From NCBI RefSeq assembly GCF_043575855.1, contig NZ_CP144375.1, positions 2,914,001 to 2,978,000 of the forward strand: a stretch of 64,000 nucleotides of DNA, written 5' to 3'. Source of the DNA: Kutzneria buriramensis. GTDB taxonomy: Bacteria > Actinomycetota > Actinomycetes > Mycobacteriales > Pseudonocardiaceae. The notes below the pieces were generated by a model that was not told the origin of the DNA, did no database searches, and saw nothing but the letters and a program-made list of their open reading frames with translations. Shown piece after piece: positions 24,160-34,100 of the stretch. The translations under genes were made by a program, and so were the position numbers. Position 1 is the stretch's first letter. Every line of letters starts with the position of its first letter.

Positions 24160-25146
24160 ATGAGAATGCTTTCCGAGATGACCGCCAGAACGCGGGAATG
24201 GCACCGTCCGATGGTGTTCTTCACCGGCGCCATGGCGGTGATGGCCGTGGTTTCAGCGCTGGGTATGCTGTTCGACAGCCGAACCCTCGCCGGCGAGCCG
24301 ATCTGGCAGAAGGACTTCGATTTCGCGCTGTCGATCGGAATGTACTGCCTGACGTGGGCGTGGCTCACGTCAATGCTGCCGAGGGGCCGACGGACCGCCT
24401 CGTGGGTGTCGACGGCGCTGGTCGCCCTGCTCTCCGTCGAATACATCCTGCTCACCGTCCAGATCATCCGTGGCCAGCGGAGCCACTTCAACAAGTCGAC
24501 CGACTTGAACAGCGCGCTCGGCAACGTCATGGGCATTTCCGCCGGGCTCATCCTGGTCGGTTCCCTGGTGCTCGCGTTCGTCTTCGTGTTCGTTCCGGTC
24601 GGCGACCCCGCGGACCGCTGGGCGATCCGACTGGGCGCGCTGCTGTCGGTGGCCGGCATGGCGTTCGGGCCGATGATGGGCGCGGCCACCCCGCAGCAGC
24701 AGGCCGCGAAGGCCGCCGGCACCTGGGACGGCATCCAGGGCGCGCACAGCGTCGGGGTCGCCGACGGCAGCGGCCCGCTCATGCCCATCACCGGATGGAG
24801 CGAGACGGGCGGCGACCTGAGGATTCCCCATCTCGTCGGCCTGCACGCGCTGCAGGCGCTGCCGGTGCTGGTGCTGCTGCTCGTGCTGGGCTCGCGGTGG
24901 GTGCCCAAGCTGCGCTCGTCCGTCGTGCGGGCCCGCCTGGTGGGGGTCGGCGCGGTGGGCTGGGCCGGTCTGCTGGCCATTGTCGGCTGGCAGGCCCTGC
25001 GTGGCCAGCCGCTGATCCACCCAGACGCGCTCACCCTGGGCGCGTTCGGACTGCTGGTCGCCCTGGTCGTGGTGCTGGCCGGACTGGTGCTGGTGCTCAG
25101 CAAGCCCGTCCGGGCCGAGGCCACAGCCGCGCTCACCGCGGCCTGA
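24160..25146 (+). CDS. Multi-pass membrane protein of unknown function
   Basis: A 328-residue protein with about eight hydrophobic helices (for example MVFFTGAMAVMAVVSALGML, WVSTALVALLSVEYILLTVQ, LILVGSLVLAFVFVFVPVG). A polar loop, PHLVGLHALQALP, follows an acidic TGWSETGGDLRIPH segment. I do not recognise a named family. It starts 15 bases after the oxygenase stop, so it is probably cotranscribed with it, and ends 5 bases before the convergent winged-helix gene. A role in immunity or sensing is possible but unsupported. Confidence 0.7.
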   Translation: MRMLSEMTARTREWHRPMVFFTGAMAVMAVVSALGMLFDSRTLAGEPIWQKDFDFALSIGMYCLTWAWLTSMLPRGRRTASWVSTALVALLSVEYILLTVQIIRGQRSHFNKSTDLNSALGNVMGISAGLILVGSLVLAFVFVFVPVGDPADRWAIRLGALLSVAGMAFGPMMGAATPQQQAAKAAGTWDGIQGAHSVGVADGSGPLMPITGWSETGGDLRIPHLVGLHALQALPVLVLLLVLGSRWVPKLRSSVVRARLVGVGAVGWAGLLAIVGWQALRGQPLIHPDALTLGAFGLLVALVVVLAGLVLVLSKPVRAEATAALTAA

Positions 25147-25151
25147 TGCGC

Positions 25152-26042
25152 CTACCTCTCGCGGATCTTGCCACCGAGCAGCGCCATGCCGAGCGGGGTG
25201 ACGGTGTGCAGCACCGTGTTGCGGGTCCGGCGGGTGGTGATCAGGCCGGTCTCCCGCAGCACGGTCGCGTGCTGGCTGGCGCCGGCGGAGGAGATGCCGA
25301 GCCGCTCGGCGAGTTGGCTGGTGGTGCAGGTGGCGGTCAGCGCCCGCAGGGCGGCGGCGCGGGTCCGGCCGACCAGGGCGCCGAGTGCCCGGACGCTGTT
25401 GTCCGGGTCGTCCCACAGCGCGGTGGCCTGCACCGGATCGGGCGGCACGGAGAACAGCAGCGCGGGCTGGCCGGTGCGCCGCTGCGCGCCGATCACCAGG
25501 CCGGGCCGGTCCAGCAGGAACATCGACGGGCTCAGCAGCAGGCCGCGACCATCGAGGTGGACGTCCCTCGGCGGCAGGCCGGGCACCTCCAGCACCGGCG
25601 GCGACCACACGATCTTGGGGTGCAGGGTGGCCAGCAGTTGCTCCACCCCGCTGCTCATGGCGATCCGGCCGCGCGCGTCGCACTCGGCGTCCAGGTAGCC
25701 GAGCACCCGCGCCCAGTAGGGCGCCACCACGACCTGCCACGCCTCCAGCACATCGCTGGCGGCCTGCCGGGGCGTGCGGTGCAACGTCCGCAGCGCGGAA
25801 TCGTCGACCGCGGCGGACCGGTCGATCAGGCAGAGCAGGTCGTCGGCGGTGAGCCGCCCCAACTCCGCCAGGCCGGGGCGGCGCTGCAGCTGTCGCAGCG
25901 CCTGGTTGCGCCATCGTGTGTACGAGGCGGTGACCGGCCGGCCCAGCAGTCCCAACGCCAGCACCGCCTCGGTGACGGGCCCGAGCGTCGCCCGCAACCG
26001 CAGTCGGGACAGGTCCTCCACCGTGAAATGTATCCGCTGCAC
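25152..26042 (-). CDS. ArsR-type winged-helix regulator with long N-terminal domain
   Basis: A 296-residue regulator. The C-terminal 80 residues hold a winged helix (AAALRALTATCTTSQLAERLG, ISSAGASQHATVLRETGLI, TTRRTRNTVLHTVTPLG). The N-terminal 200 residues are an uncharacterised domain common in actinobacterial ArsR-like proteins (starting IHFTVEDLSRLRLRATLGP). It begins with GTG 26042, 21 bases after the ABC ATPase stop, so it is in the mbtH-ABC operon. Its target is unknown; control of the adjacent exporter is plausible. Confidence 0.8.
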   Translation of the reverse strand: MQRIHFTVEDLSRLRLRATLGPVTEAVLALGLLGRPVTASYTRWRNQALRQLQRRPGLAELGRLTADDLLCLIDRSAAVDDSALRTLHRTPRQAASDVLEAWQVVVAPYWARVLGYLDAECDARGRIAMSSGVEQLLATLHPKIVWSPPVLEVPGLPPRDVHLDGRGLLLSPSMFLLDRPGLVIGAQRRTGQPALLFSVPPDPVQATALWDDPDNSVRALGALVGRTRAAALRALTATCTTSQLAERLGISSAGASQHATVLRETGLITTRRTRNTVLHTVTPLGMALLGGKIRER

Positions 26043-26063
26043 GTTTCCCCCTTGCCCGCCCAG

Positions 26064-27002
26064 CTAAGTCGTGTGTCCGACCAGCTGGACGAAGACGTCG
26101 TCCAGGGTCGGCCGGCGCAGCGCGAAGTCGAGCACCTCGACCCCGGCCGTCCGCAAGGCCACCGCGGCCGTGGCCAGGTCGTCGGCGCCGTCGCGCAGCC
26201 GCACGGTGATCCGGGCGCCGTCCCGGTCGACGACCGGCGCCTCGGCCGCGACCGGCGCGAGCACGGACAGCGCGCCGGGCACCGTCGCGGGATCGACCAC
26301 GGCCACCTCCAGCCACGGCAGGCCGACCTTGCGCTTGAGCTCGTCCGGGGCGCCCTCGGCGATCACCCGGCCGGCGGCGATCACCGCGATCCGGTCCGCG
26401 AGCCGGTCGGCCTCCTCCAGGTACTGGGTGGTCAGCAGCACCGTCACGCCGCCCGCGACCAGCTCCTCGACGGCGGCCCACAGCGCGAGGCGGCTGACCG
26501 GGTCCAGGCCGGTCGTCGGCTCGTCCAGGAACAGCACCGACGGCTCGACGACCAGGCAGCTGGCCAGGTCCAGCCGCCGTCGCATGCCACCGGAGTAGGT
26601 GCGCACCGGGCGGTCCGCGGCGGCGGCCAGGTCGAACCGGTCCAGCAACTGCCGCGCCCGGCGACGCGCCCCCCGGCGGCCCAGGTGCAGCAGTTCGCCG
26701 ACGAGCACGAGGTTCTCCCAGCCTGTCAGCACCTCGTCCACGGCCGCGTACTGGCCGGCGAGCCCGATCCGGCGGCGCACGCCGTCCGGCTCCCGCACCA
26801 CGTCGTGGCCGGCCACCCGGGCGAACCCGGCATCGGGTCGCAACAGGGTGGCCAGCACGCGGACCGTCGTCGTCTTGCCGGCGCCGTTGGGACCGAGCAG
26901 TCCGAGCACACGGCCGGCCCCGACGGTCAGGTCCAGGCCGGCGAGCGCCTCGACGCCGCGGTACCGCTTGCGCAGGCCGACGGCTTCGACCGCCAGCTCC
27001 AT
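26064..27002 (-). CDS. DrrA-type ABC transporter ATP-binding protein
   Basis: A 312-residue ATPase of the daunorubicin-resistance type. Walker A is GPNGAGKTTT (near residue 36), the signature is YSGGMRRRLDLAS, Walker B is LFLDEPTTGLD, and the H-loop position has Gln in LLTTQYLEEAD, as is usual in DrrA proteins. The C-terminal 90 residues (VGLPWLEVAVVD, FALRRPTLDDVFVQLVG) are the DrrA-specific tail. It works with the permease at 27292, which lies on the other side of mbtH. The pair probably exports the lipopeptide product. Confidence 0.92.
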   Translation of the reverse strand: MELAVEAVGLRKRYRGVEALAGLDLTVGAGRVLGLLGPNGAGKTTTVRVLATLLRPDAGFARVAGHDVVREPDGVRRRIGLAGQYAAVDEVLTGWENLVLVGELLHLGRRGARRRARQLLDRFDLAAAADRPVRTYSGGMRRRLDLASCLVVEPSVLFLDEPTTGLDPVSRLALWAAVEELVAGGVTVLLTTQYLEEADRLADRIAVIAAGRVIAEGAPDELKRKVGLPWLEVAVVDPATVPGALSVLAPVAAEAPVVDRDGARITVRLRDGADDLATAAVALRTAGVEVLDFALRRPTLDDVFVQLVGHTT

Positions 27003-27006
27003 GCCG

Positions 27007-27225
27007 TCACCGACCGGTCGCCGGCGCGGTGTCCCGAAGGCTGCGCGGCCGCATGTCCACCCAGTTCTGCTCCACATAGGACAGCGCGGTCTCGCGGGTG
27101 CTCTCGCCGAGAGCGACCGCCCAGCCGGCCGGCGGCTCGGCGAACGCCGGCCACAGGCAGTGCTGGTCCTCGTCGTTCACCAGCACCAGAAACGCGCCGT
27201 CCTGGTCGTCAAAGGGATTGGTCAT
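27007..27225 (-). CDS. MbtH-like protein
   Basis: A 72-residue NRPS helper. It has the family pattern NPFDDxxGxFLVLVNDEDQHCLWP and, later, GWAVALGESTRETALSYVEQNWVDMRPRSL split here at the invariant tryptophans (LWPAF, GWAVAL, NWVDMRP). MbtH proteins bind adenylation domains and are often needed for folding or activity. I chose ATG 27225 with GGAGA upstream; GTG 27237 is less likely. It lies directly downstream of a SARP-like site, between the genes for the two ABC subunits. Confidence 0.93.
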   Translation of the reverse strand: MTNPFDDQDGAFLVLVNDEDQHCLWPAFAEPPAGWAVALGESTRETALSYVEQNWVDMRPRSLRDTAPATGR

Positions 27226-27245
27226 CGCTGTCTCCACATTCTCCG

Positions 27246-27287
27246 ATGGTGCCCGCCGTCGCTGACGGCGGGCTGACCGCGGGCTGA
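27246..27287 (-). promoter_or_regulatory. SARP-type promoter before mbtH
   Basis: On the minus strand three heptamers (TCAGCCC at 27287, TCAGCCC at 27276, TCAGCGA at 27265) start exactly 11 bp apart. A 7-base spacer leads to CACCAT (27251-27246), a weak -10. The repeat block is nearly the same over 29 bases as the site at 41669. It would give mbtH-drrA-regulator their own SARP-controlled start inside the larger gene run. Confidence 0.65.
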
Positions 27288-27291
27288 GCGG

Positions 27292-28104
27292 CTATCCGGT
27301 GGCCCGGTACCGGCGCAGGCTGAGCCCGGCGCTGACCACCAACAGCGGGCCGAGCCAGGCGGCGAGCACGACGCCGGGGTGCGTGCCGGCGAACGAGGTC
27401 GCCGTCCCGGACGGATTCGCCCACAGCGCGCGGCACGCCGAACTCACCGCGCTGACCGGATTCCAGTCGGCGATCGGCGTCAGCCAGCCGGGCAGGCTGG
27501 CCGAGGACAGGAAGGCGTTGGACAGGAACGGCAGCACCACCGTCACCAGCGGGGCCAGCGCGCTGATCGACTCCGCGTTGCGCGACGTCATGCCCAGCAG
27601 CACCCCGACCCAGCTCATCACGTACCCGAACAGCGCCAGCAGCGCGAAAGCGGCCACTGTGGACAGTGGGTCGCCGTGTGGACGCCAGCCGATCAGCAGG
27701 CCGAACGCGGTGACCACGGCGAGACCGAGCACGCCGACCACGGCGTCGGCCAGGGTGTGCCCGATCAGCACCGCGCCGCGGTCGATCGGCAGCGACCGCA
27801 GCCGATCGACCAGGCCGCGGTCGCGGTCGCCGGCGACGGCGATGGCGCTCGGGCCGATGCCGGCCAGCCCGACCTGCGCCGCGGCCCCGGCGAACAGGTA
27901 CTCCTGATAGCTGCCGGCGCCCGGGACGGTGATCGAATGTTGGAACAGGTAGCCGAGGATCAGCATGGACACCAACGGGTTCAGCGTGATCCCGAGGAAC
28001 CGGCCCGGCGCGCGGCGCAGGTGCCGCAGCCGCCGGCCGGCGGCCGCGGCCGCCTCGACGCACAGCGCCAGCGGCCACCGCGGCCGGACGGCGAGCGTGC
28101 TCAC
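27292..28104 (-). CDS. DrrB-type ABC-2 permease
   Basis: A 270-residue membrane subunit of the ABC-2 type with six helices. The family block GDRDRGLVDRLRSLPIDRGAVLIGH is split as GLVDRLRSLPI near residue 95, the coupling region. PLVTVVLPFLSNAFLSSASLPGW near residue 190 is also typical. It partners the ATPase at 26064. Its GTG start overlaps the NRPS stop, showing that exporter and NRPS are translated from one message. Confidence 0.9.
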   Translation of the reverse strand: MSTLAVRPRWPLALCVEAAAAAGRRLRHLRRAPGRFLGITLNPLVSMLILGYLFQHSITVPGAGSYQEYLFAGAAAQVGLAGIGPSAIAVAGDRDRGLVDRLRSLPIDRGAVLIGHTLADAVVGVLGLAVVTAFGLLIGWRPHGDPLSTVAAFALLALFGYVMSWVGVLLGMTSRNAESISALAPLVTVVLPFLSNAFLSSASLPGWLTPIADWNPVSAVSSACRALWANPSGTATSFAGTHPGVVLAAWLGPLLVVSAGLSLRRYRATG

Positions 28105-31100
28105 GGCCGGGCCAGCCGGTCGAGCTCGGTCGCGAGCACGGACCCGATCCGGCCCAGCGGACCGGGCTGCATCATGTCGTCGTGGACGCAGTCGACCTCG
28201 TGCACGGCGAGGTCGCCGACCAGCCCCGCGCGCCAGCCGTCGACGCGGGCTGCGAGCTCCGGCTCGGTCGCCCCGGCAGTGGCCACGAACAACACCACCC
28301 GGCCGTCGTAGCGGCTGGGCCGGAATCCCCGCAGCAGCTGGGAATGCCGCCGCATCGTGTCCAGGACCGCGACCACGCGGCGCTCCCCCAGGTCCGCCAG
28401 CGGATTGCCGTCCCGGCGCAACAGCGCGATCAGGTCGGCCGGGTCGATGGCGCGTCCCGCGAACTGCGCGCCGTCCTGACCGGCCAGCTGCACCAGCCAG
28501 CCGAGCATGTCCTGGTCGCCGCCGCGCTCCTCGTCCTGCGGCCGCGGATAGCCGTCAAGGTTGGCCACCAGCCCCACCTCGTCGCCGTCGGCCCGCAGCC
28601 GCGCGGCCACCTCATGGGTGAGGATGCCGCCGAATGACCAGCCGAGCAGGTGGTACGGGCCGTTCGGGCGGACGTGCCTGATCCGGCGCACGCAGTCGTC
28701 CACCGCATCGGCCATGGTGTCCGGCAGCGGCGCCAGCTCCGTGATCGCCGCGTTCTGGATCCCGTAGATCGGCTGTTCCGCGCCGAGGTGGGCGGCCAGC
28801 CCGATGTAGGGCAGGCTGAAGCCGACGCCGCTGTACAGGCAGAACAGCGGCGGCCGGGCGCCGTCGGGCTGCATGGGCAGGACGGTCGCGAACGGGTCCG
28901 CGTCGGCGACCCGCCGCACCCGGTCGAACACCTCGGCGATCAGCTCCGCCCGGCCCGGGCCGTCGCCGGCCGGCTGCTGCCGGCGGTCCAGCTCGGCGGC
29001 CAGCGCCTCGATGCTCTGGTGGGCGAAGATGTCCGCGATGGCGACGGTCAGCCCCGCCTTGCGGGCCCGGCTCACGATCTTGACCGCGCGGATGCTGTCC
29101 CCGCCGACCTCGAAGATGTTGTCCGCGAGGCCGATTTCCGGCAACGACAACACTTCGAGCACGACGCCACGCAGCGTCCGCTCCGTCTCGGAGGCGGCCT
29201 CGCGGTCCCGGCCCCGGGCCGCCACGGCCTCCGGCGAGGGCAGCGCCGCCCGATCCAGCTTGCCGTTGGCGGTGACCGCCAGCTCGGGCACGGCGACAAA
29301 GGCGCCGGGCACCATGTATGCCGGCAGCCGGGTTTCCAGGGACCGGGTCAGCGCCGTCACGTCCAGCGCCCGGCCGTCGGCGGTCACCACGTACGCCACC
29401 AGGTACCGCTGCCCCGACTCGTCCTCCCGGGCCACCACCGCCACCTGGCGCACGGCGGTGTGCCCGGCGATCACGGCCTCGACCTCGCCCAGTTCGACCC
29501 GGTAGCCCCGGATCTTGACCTGGTCGTCGTCGCGACCGGCGAACCACAGCCCGCCGTCGTCGTCCCACCGGGCGAGGTCGCCGGTGCGGTAGAGCCGGGA
29601 ACCGGGCGGCCCGAACGGATCGGCCACGAACCGGCTCGCCGTCAGGCCGGGCCGGCGCAGGTAGCCGCGGGCCAGGTTGGCGCCGGCGACGTACAGCTCG
29701 CCGACCACGCCCGGGGCCACCGGCGCCAGCATGGCGTCGAGCACGTAGACCCGGGTGTTCCACACCGGCCGGCCCAGCGGCAGGATGTCGGCGGGGATCG
29801 GCTCGCCGGGCTCGATCGGCAGCGCCGTGCAGCCCACCGTGGTCTCGGTCGGGCCGTACTCGTTGACGGTCCGGGCCCCGGGATGGGCCGCCCGCCACTG
29901 GTCCAGCTGGTAGCCGGGCAGCGGCTCGCCGCCGAGCACCAGCTCGGCGCCGGGCGAGTGCGCCGGCGGCAGGTAGGTCAGCAGCGGCAGGTGGCTCGGC
30001 GTCGCCTTGAGGAACGCCGTCCGCGCCGGGCCGCCGCCCTCCGCCAGCTCGCCCAGCCGCACCCGACCGCCCGACAGCAGCGGCCCGAACAGCGCCGTCA
30101 CCGTCAGGTCGAAGGACAGCGGCGAGTGCAGGAAGGCGCTGTCGCGCAGGGACGGATAGGCCGACACCGCCCAGGAGACGTAGTTGACCAGCGCCCGGTG
30201 TTCGACCACGACTCCCTTGGGGCGGCCGGTGGAGCCGGATGTGTAGATGACGTAGGCGGGATGACCGGGCTGCGGTCCAACCAGGTCCACATCGGACGGT
30301 TCCGCGTCGTCGACCCCGTCGATAACCACAACATCGGCGCCGAGTCCGCGCAAACCGTCGGCGAGCTCCACAGTGGACAACACGCAGACCGGTGCGGCGT
30401 CCTCGATCATCCCGGCCACCCGGTCGCCCGCGTGCTCGGCGTCCACGGGCAGATAGGCGGCGCCGGACTTGAGCACCGCGAGCACCGCCACCACCATCTC
30501 GACGGTTCCGGGCAGGGCCAGCGCGACGGTCCGGTCCGGGCCGGCGCCGAGGCTGGCCAGCCGCCGGGCCAGCCGGGTCGCCCGAGCGTCCAGCTCTCGA
30601 TAGGTCACGTCGTCGACCGCGTAGGCGTCGGGTGTGCCGGCGGCCTGCCGCTCGAACAGCTGCGGCACGGTCAGGTCGGGCACCTCGTGGTCGGTCGCGT
30701 TCCAGTCCTCGAGCATCCTGCGGCGCCGGTCCGGGTCCAGCACGTCGACGCGGCTCAGCCGCTCGTCGGGAGCGGCGGCCACGGCCCGCAGCCAGGTCAC
30801 CAGCGTCGTGGCCAGCCGCTCCGCCGTGCCCCGGGTGAACAGATCGGTGTTGTACTCCAGGATGCCGCTCATCGCCGCGGCGCCGTCGCGGCGACCCTCG
30901 TAGAACTGCACGGTCAGGTCGAACTTCGCGCGGCCGGACCGGACCCGTTGCACCTCGACCGACAGGCCGGCGGTGAGGCCCGGCTCGTGCTGCTCGCTCT
31001 GCACGAGCAGCATGACCTGGAACAACGCCTGCCGGGACAACGACCGGGCCGGGTTGATGGCCTCCACGATGTCCTCGAACGGCAGGTCCTGGTGGGCGTA

Positions 31101-34100
31101 GGCGGCCAGGTTCGTCTCCCGCACCTGCCGGACCAGGTCCAGCAGGGTGGGGTCGCCACCGGTGTCGGTCCGCAGCACGAGCGTGTTGACGAAGTAGCCG
31201 ACCAGGTCGTGCAAGGCCTCGTCGGTGCGCCCGGCGACGGGGCTGCCCAGCGGGATGTCCGTGCCGGCGCCGAGTTTGGTCAGCAGTGCGGACACCGCCG
31301 CCTGCAACACCATGAACAGCGTCGCGCCGGCCCGCCGCGCGATCTCGGAAAGTCGCGCGTGCAGCTCGGGGTCGACGGCGAACTCGACGTCGTCGCCGCG
31401 GTAGCTGGTCACCGCGGGCCGCGGGAAGTCGGTGGGCAGGCGCAACTGCTCGGGCAGGTTCGCCAGTGCCCCGGTCCAGTACCGCAACTGCGCCGAGAAC
31501 AGGCTCGTCGGGTCGTCCTCGTCGCCGAGCAGTTCCCGCTGCCACCACGAATAGTCGTTGTACTGCACGGGAAGTGGCGTCCACACCGGGGTGCGGCCGG
31601 CGCTGCGCGCGCCGTAGGCGGACATCAGCTCGCCGAGCAGCGGCGCGATCGACCAGCCGTCGAAGGCGATGTGGTGGAACACCAGCAGCAGCACGTACCG
31701 GTCGGCGCCGAGCACGTACAGCCGGGCGCGCAGCCCCGGCTCCGTGGTGAGGTCGAAGCCCCGATCGGCCTCGGCGGTCAGCGCGGCGTCCAGTTCGGAC
31801 TCGTCCAGCCGGGTGGCCCGCAGCAGCGGGTGGTTCGCCGGCGCGTCCAGGACGCACTGGTGCGGCACGCCGTCGTACTCGGGGAACACCGAGCTGAGCA
31901 CCTCGTGCCGCTCGACCAGGTCCCGCAGGGCGGCCTGCATGGCGTCCGCCCGCAGCTCGCCGGTCAACCGCAGGGCCAGGGGCACGTTGTAGGTGCCGCT
32001 GGCGCCGTCGTCCAGCCGGTTGAGGAACCACAACCGCTGCTGGGCGAAGGAAAGCGGAGACCCGGCGCCGGAGTGTGCCTCGGGCACGCGCCGCAGCGGC
32101 GGCCTCGCCGTGGCCGCGGCGCCGACCCGGTCGGCCAGCGCGGCGACGGTCCGCGTCTCGAACAGCGCGCGGATCGGCAGCTCCACGCCCAGCAGGGTGC
32201 GCGCCTGGCTGACCAGCCTCGTCGCCAGCAGCGACTGTCCGCCCAGGTCGAAGAAGTCGTCGTCGACGCCGACCGAGTCCAGCTCGAGCACGTCGGCGAA
32301 CAGGCCGCACAGGATCTCCTCGACCGGGGTGCGCGGCTGCCGGCTCGCGGCCGCCGTCGCGAACTCCGGCACGGGCAGCGCCGCGCGATCCAGCTTCCCC
32401 CGCTGGGTCAGCGGAATCCGCTCGATCACGACAAACGCCGACGGCACCATGTAGTCGGGCAGCAGGGCGCCGAGGTGCCCGCGCAGCCCGGCCGGGACCT
32501 CCGTGCCGGTCCCCTCGGTGACCAGGTAGCCGACGAGCCGCTTGTCCCCGGTGCGGTCCTCCCGCATCACCACGACCGCCTGCGACACCGCGGGGTGGGC
32601 GGTCAGCGCGGACTCCACCTCACCGGGTTCGACCCGGAAGCCGCGCACCTGCACCTGGTCGTCGAGCCGTCCCACGTAGTCCAGCTGCCCGTCCGGCCGC
32701 CAACGGACCAGGTCGCCGGTGCGGTACATCCGCTCGCCCCGGCCGCCGAAGGGATCGGCGACGAACCGCTGCGCGGTCAGCCCGGGCCGGTCCAGGTAGC
32801 CACGGGCCAGCCCGGCGGCCACGTACAGCTCGCCGACGACGTCGACCGGCGTCGGCTGCAGCCTGGCGTCCAGCACGTAGACGCGGTGCGCCGTGGTGGG
32901 TCGTCCGATCGGCGGCCGCCCCCTCGCCGGCAGCGGTCCGCAGACCGTCGCGCTGACCACCGACTCGGTCGGCCCGTACCCGTTGAACAGCCGGACCTTG
33001 TCGGCCCAGCGGGTCACGACCTCCTCCGGGCACGCCTCGCCGGCCACCACCAGCGTCAGGTCCGGCGGCAGCTCGGTGTCCGCCGGCAGCGCGGCCACCA
33101 CGACCGGCGGCAGGCCGGCCAGCGTCACGCCGGCGTGGGTGATCAGGTCGACCAGCGGAGCGCCGGCCACCCGGTGCTCCTCGTCGGCGATCACCAGCGA
33201 TCCGCCGGTGAACAGCGCGAGCGCCAGTTCCCACACGGCTCCGTCGAAGCTGACCGACGCGAAGTGCAGCACCCTGGTACGGGGCGAGAGCCCGAAGCGC
33301 TGTACCAGGCTGGCGACCATGGCGGCGAACCCGGCGTGGTCGACGACGACGCCCTTGGGACGGCCGGTCGAACCCGAGGTGTAGATGACATACGCCGGAT
33401 CGGCGGGCCGCAGCGGCCGCACGCGTTCCTCGTCGGTCAGATCGGCGCCCGACCGCCCGCGCACCGCCGCCTCGTCGTCGACGGTCAGCACGACCGGCGC
33501 CGACGGCGCCGCCCGCCGGGCGAACTCGTCGGTGGCCACCACCGCGATCGGGCGGGACTCTCCCAGGATCTGTGCGACACGCTCCGGGGGATAGCCGGGA
33601 TCGATCGGCAGGTAGGCGGCTCCGGTCTTGAGCACCGCCAGCACCGCCACCACGTTGTGCACGGACCTCGGCAGGGCCAGCGCGACGATCCGCCCGGGGG
33701 CGGCGCCGTGCTCGACCAGCAGTCGGGCCAGCCGGTTGGCCCGCGCGTTGAGGTCGGCGTAGTCGACGACGGCGGCGCGGTCGAGGATCGCGGGCGCCGC
33801 CGGCCGGCCGGCCGCATGCGCCTCGAACAGTTGCGGCAGCAGGACGTCCCGTGGCCGATCGGCCACGCCGCTCCAGTCGTGCAGGATCAGCCGGCGTTCC
33901 CGCGGCAGCAGCACGTCGACGTCGCCGACCCGTCGCCCGGGCTCGGTGACCAGGGTCCGCAGCAGGTGCTCGAAGCGGTCCAGCACGGTCTCGATCCGGT
34001 CCCGGCCGAACACGTCCGGATTGTGGTGGGCGTCCAGCCGAAGCCGCCGGCCGGGGTAGACCCCCAGCGCCAACGGGTACTCGGCCACCACCTTGGCCCG

